Below, one piece after another: positions 5,699-6,403 of a stretch of 6,403 bases of DNA. A program made the translations under genes and the position numbers. Within the stretch, counting starts at the first letter, position 1; every line of letters begins with the position of its first letter. The notes under the pieces are model-generated. The model searched no databases and was not told where the DNA came from. It saw nothing but the letters and a program-made list of their open reading frames with translations. Source of the DNA: UBA1146 sp050256555 (GTDB taxonomy: Bacteria; Planctomycetota; UBA8108; UBA1146); NCBI GenBank assembly GCA_050256555.1, contig JBBWWC010000193.1:1-6403 (forward strand). Reading direction: 5' to 3'.

Positions 5699-6403
5699 AT
5701 GAGTGAAACCGTTTTCATCGGGATGGATCTGGGTACCAGCCGAACATCCATCACCACATCGACGGGTGTGCGGACCACCGTTTGGTCCTACGTTGGATAC
5801 GCCCTGGATCACGTCAGTCAGAAACATCTAGGTGGACGTGACAAGGTTTTCGGGCAAGAAGCTGTCGAGAACCGGATGGCCGTCAACTTGGTCCGCCCTC
5901 TCGACAAGGGAGTGATTCGCGAAGATGAAGATTCGCGGCGCGCCGTCAGAGATCTGCTCGAGCACATCATCCTCGAAGCGGGCATTCCCAGCGGAAGCAC
6001 CATCTATGGTGTGATCGGTGCTCCGGCAGAAGCCAGCGTCGATTCAAAAGCACACATCCTTTCGGCCGCATCTGAATTCATGGATAGCATCATCGTCTGT
6101 TCAGAACCGTTTTCGGTCGCTTACGGGCTCGACTTTCTTTCCGACACCCTGGTCGTCGACATCGGCGCCGGAACCGTCGACCTGTGTCGGGTCCACGGCA
6201 CCATGCCAAAAGCACAAGATCAACGGACTCATCATTACGCCGGAGACGCCATCGATGCACGGCTCTCGGAACTCCTGACCGAGAACCATCCAGAGGCGCA
6301 GTTCTCCAGTAACATGGTTCGTGAGATCAAGGAAAACTATGCCTGTGTCGGATCTCACATGGATCCGGTCAATGTTACATTCCCGGTCCAGGGAAAACCG
6401 ACC
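5699..6403 (+). CDS. MamK-like bacterial actin ATPase, C-terminus cut by window edge
   Basis: The first 235 residues of an actin-family ATPase; MamK proteins are around 350, so about two thirds is present. It shows phosphate-1 loop GMDLGTSRTS (8-17, D10), VGYALDH and LGGR (32-47), RPLDKGVI (66-73), VIGAPAEAS (105-113), SEPFSVAYGLD (135-145) with likely catalytic E136, and phosphate-2 loop VVDIGAGTVDL (152-162) with D154. E136 and D154 are 18 apart, as are E143 and D161, the functionally important pair in Magnetospirillum MamK as I recall it. AGDAIDARL (181-189) and NMVREIKENYACVG (205-218) also follow MamK rather than MreB or ParM. MamK forms cytoplasmic filaments that position magnetosomes; relatives in non-magnetic bacteria have unknown cargo. 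Its upstream neighbour, a coiled-coil PilZ-like protein, probably acts with it. MreB, Mad28-like or Hsp70-like alternatives fit the loops less well. The start is certain from the ribosome site. Confidence 0.9.
   Translation, partial: MSETVFIGMDLGTSRTSITTSTGVRTTVWSYVGYALDHVSQKHLGGRDKVFGQEAVENRMAVNLVRPLDKGVIREDEDSRRAVRDLLEHIILEAGIPSGSTIYGVIGAPAEASVDSKAHILSAASEFMDSIIVCSEPFSVAYGLDFLSDTLVVDIGAGTVDLCRVHGTMPKAQDQRTHHYAGDAIDARLSELLTENHPEAQFSSNMVREIKENYACVGSHMDPVNVTFPVQGKPT

Noticed and set aside
5699..6403. Reading the right-end gene as MreB or an Hsp70-like ATPase
   Set aside because: The phosphate loops alone would allow it, but the intervening segments (LGGR, RPLDKGV, SEPFSVAYGLD, AGDAIDARL) track MamK.

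Overview
The window reads as a stretch of a free-living Gram-negative chromosome of moderate GC. The mix of genes fits Planctomycetota best: a secreted squalene-oxidase-repeat (alpha-toroid) protein, a YdjY-domain secreted protein and a MamK-type bacterial actin. That assignment is an inference from gene content; no marker gene is present. There are six genes, dense and well spaced, with no RNA gene, CRISPR array, insertion sequence or terminator that I could support.

Left part, minus strand (4226 down to 1): four genes in one direction, almost certainly one transcript. In order of transcription they are a YdjY-domain exported protein, an exported alpha-toroid repeat protein, a DUF1015 protein and a PLP-dependent class V aminotransferase that runs off the left edge. 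The junctions tighten along the operon: 29 bases, then 3 bases with a TTG start, then a 4-base ATGA overlap. The last two form a metabolic pair. DUF1015 carries an ADGHHRY motif resembling the DGHxR motif of the ParB/sulfiredoxin/SerK fold, and with an aminotransferase of the serine/alanine-glyoxylate group this points to serine or phosphoserine metabolism.

Middle (4227-4524): a 298-base divergent intergenic region that must hold promoters for both directions. It has a perfect 12-base palindrome close to the YdjY gene and only weak promoter-like matches.

Right part, plus strand (4525 to 6403): two genes 34 bases apart. The first encodes a PilZ-like beta-barrel followed by a long charged coiled coil. 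The second, cut by the right edge, encodes an actin ATPase whose visible part follows MamK, the magnetosome filament actin, almost throughout. No other magnetosome gene is visible, so this is most likely a MamK-like cytoskeletal system with a dedicated coiled-coil partner. It is the most interesting item here.
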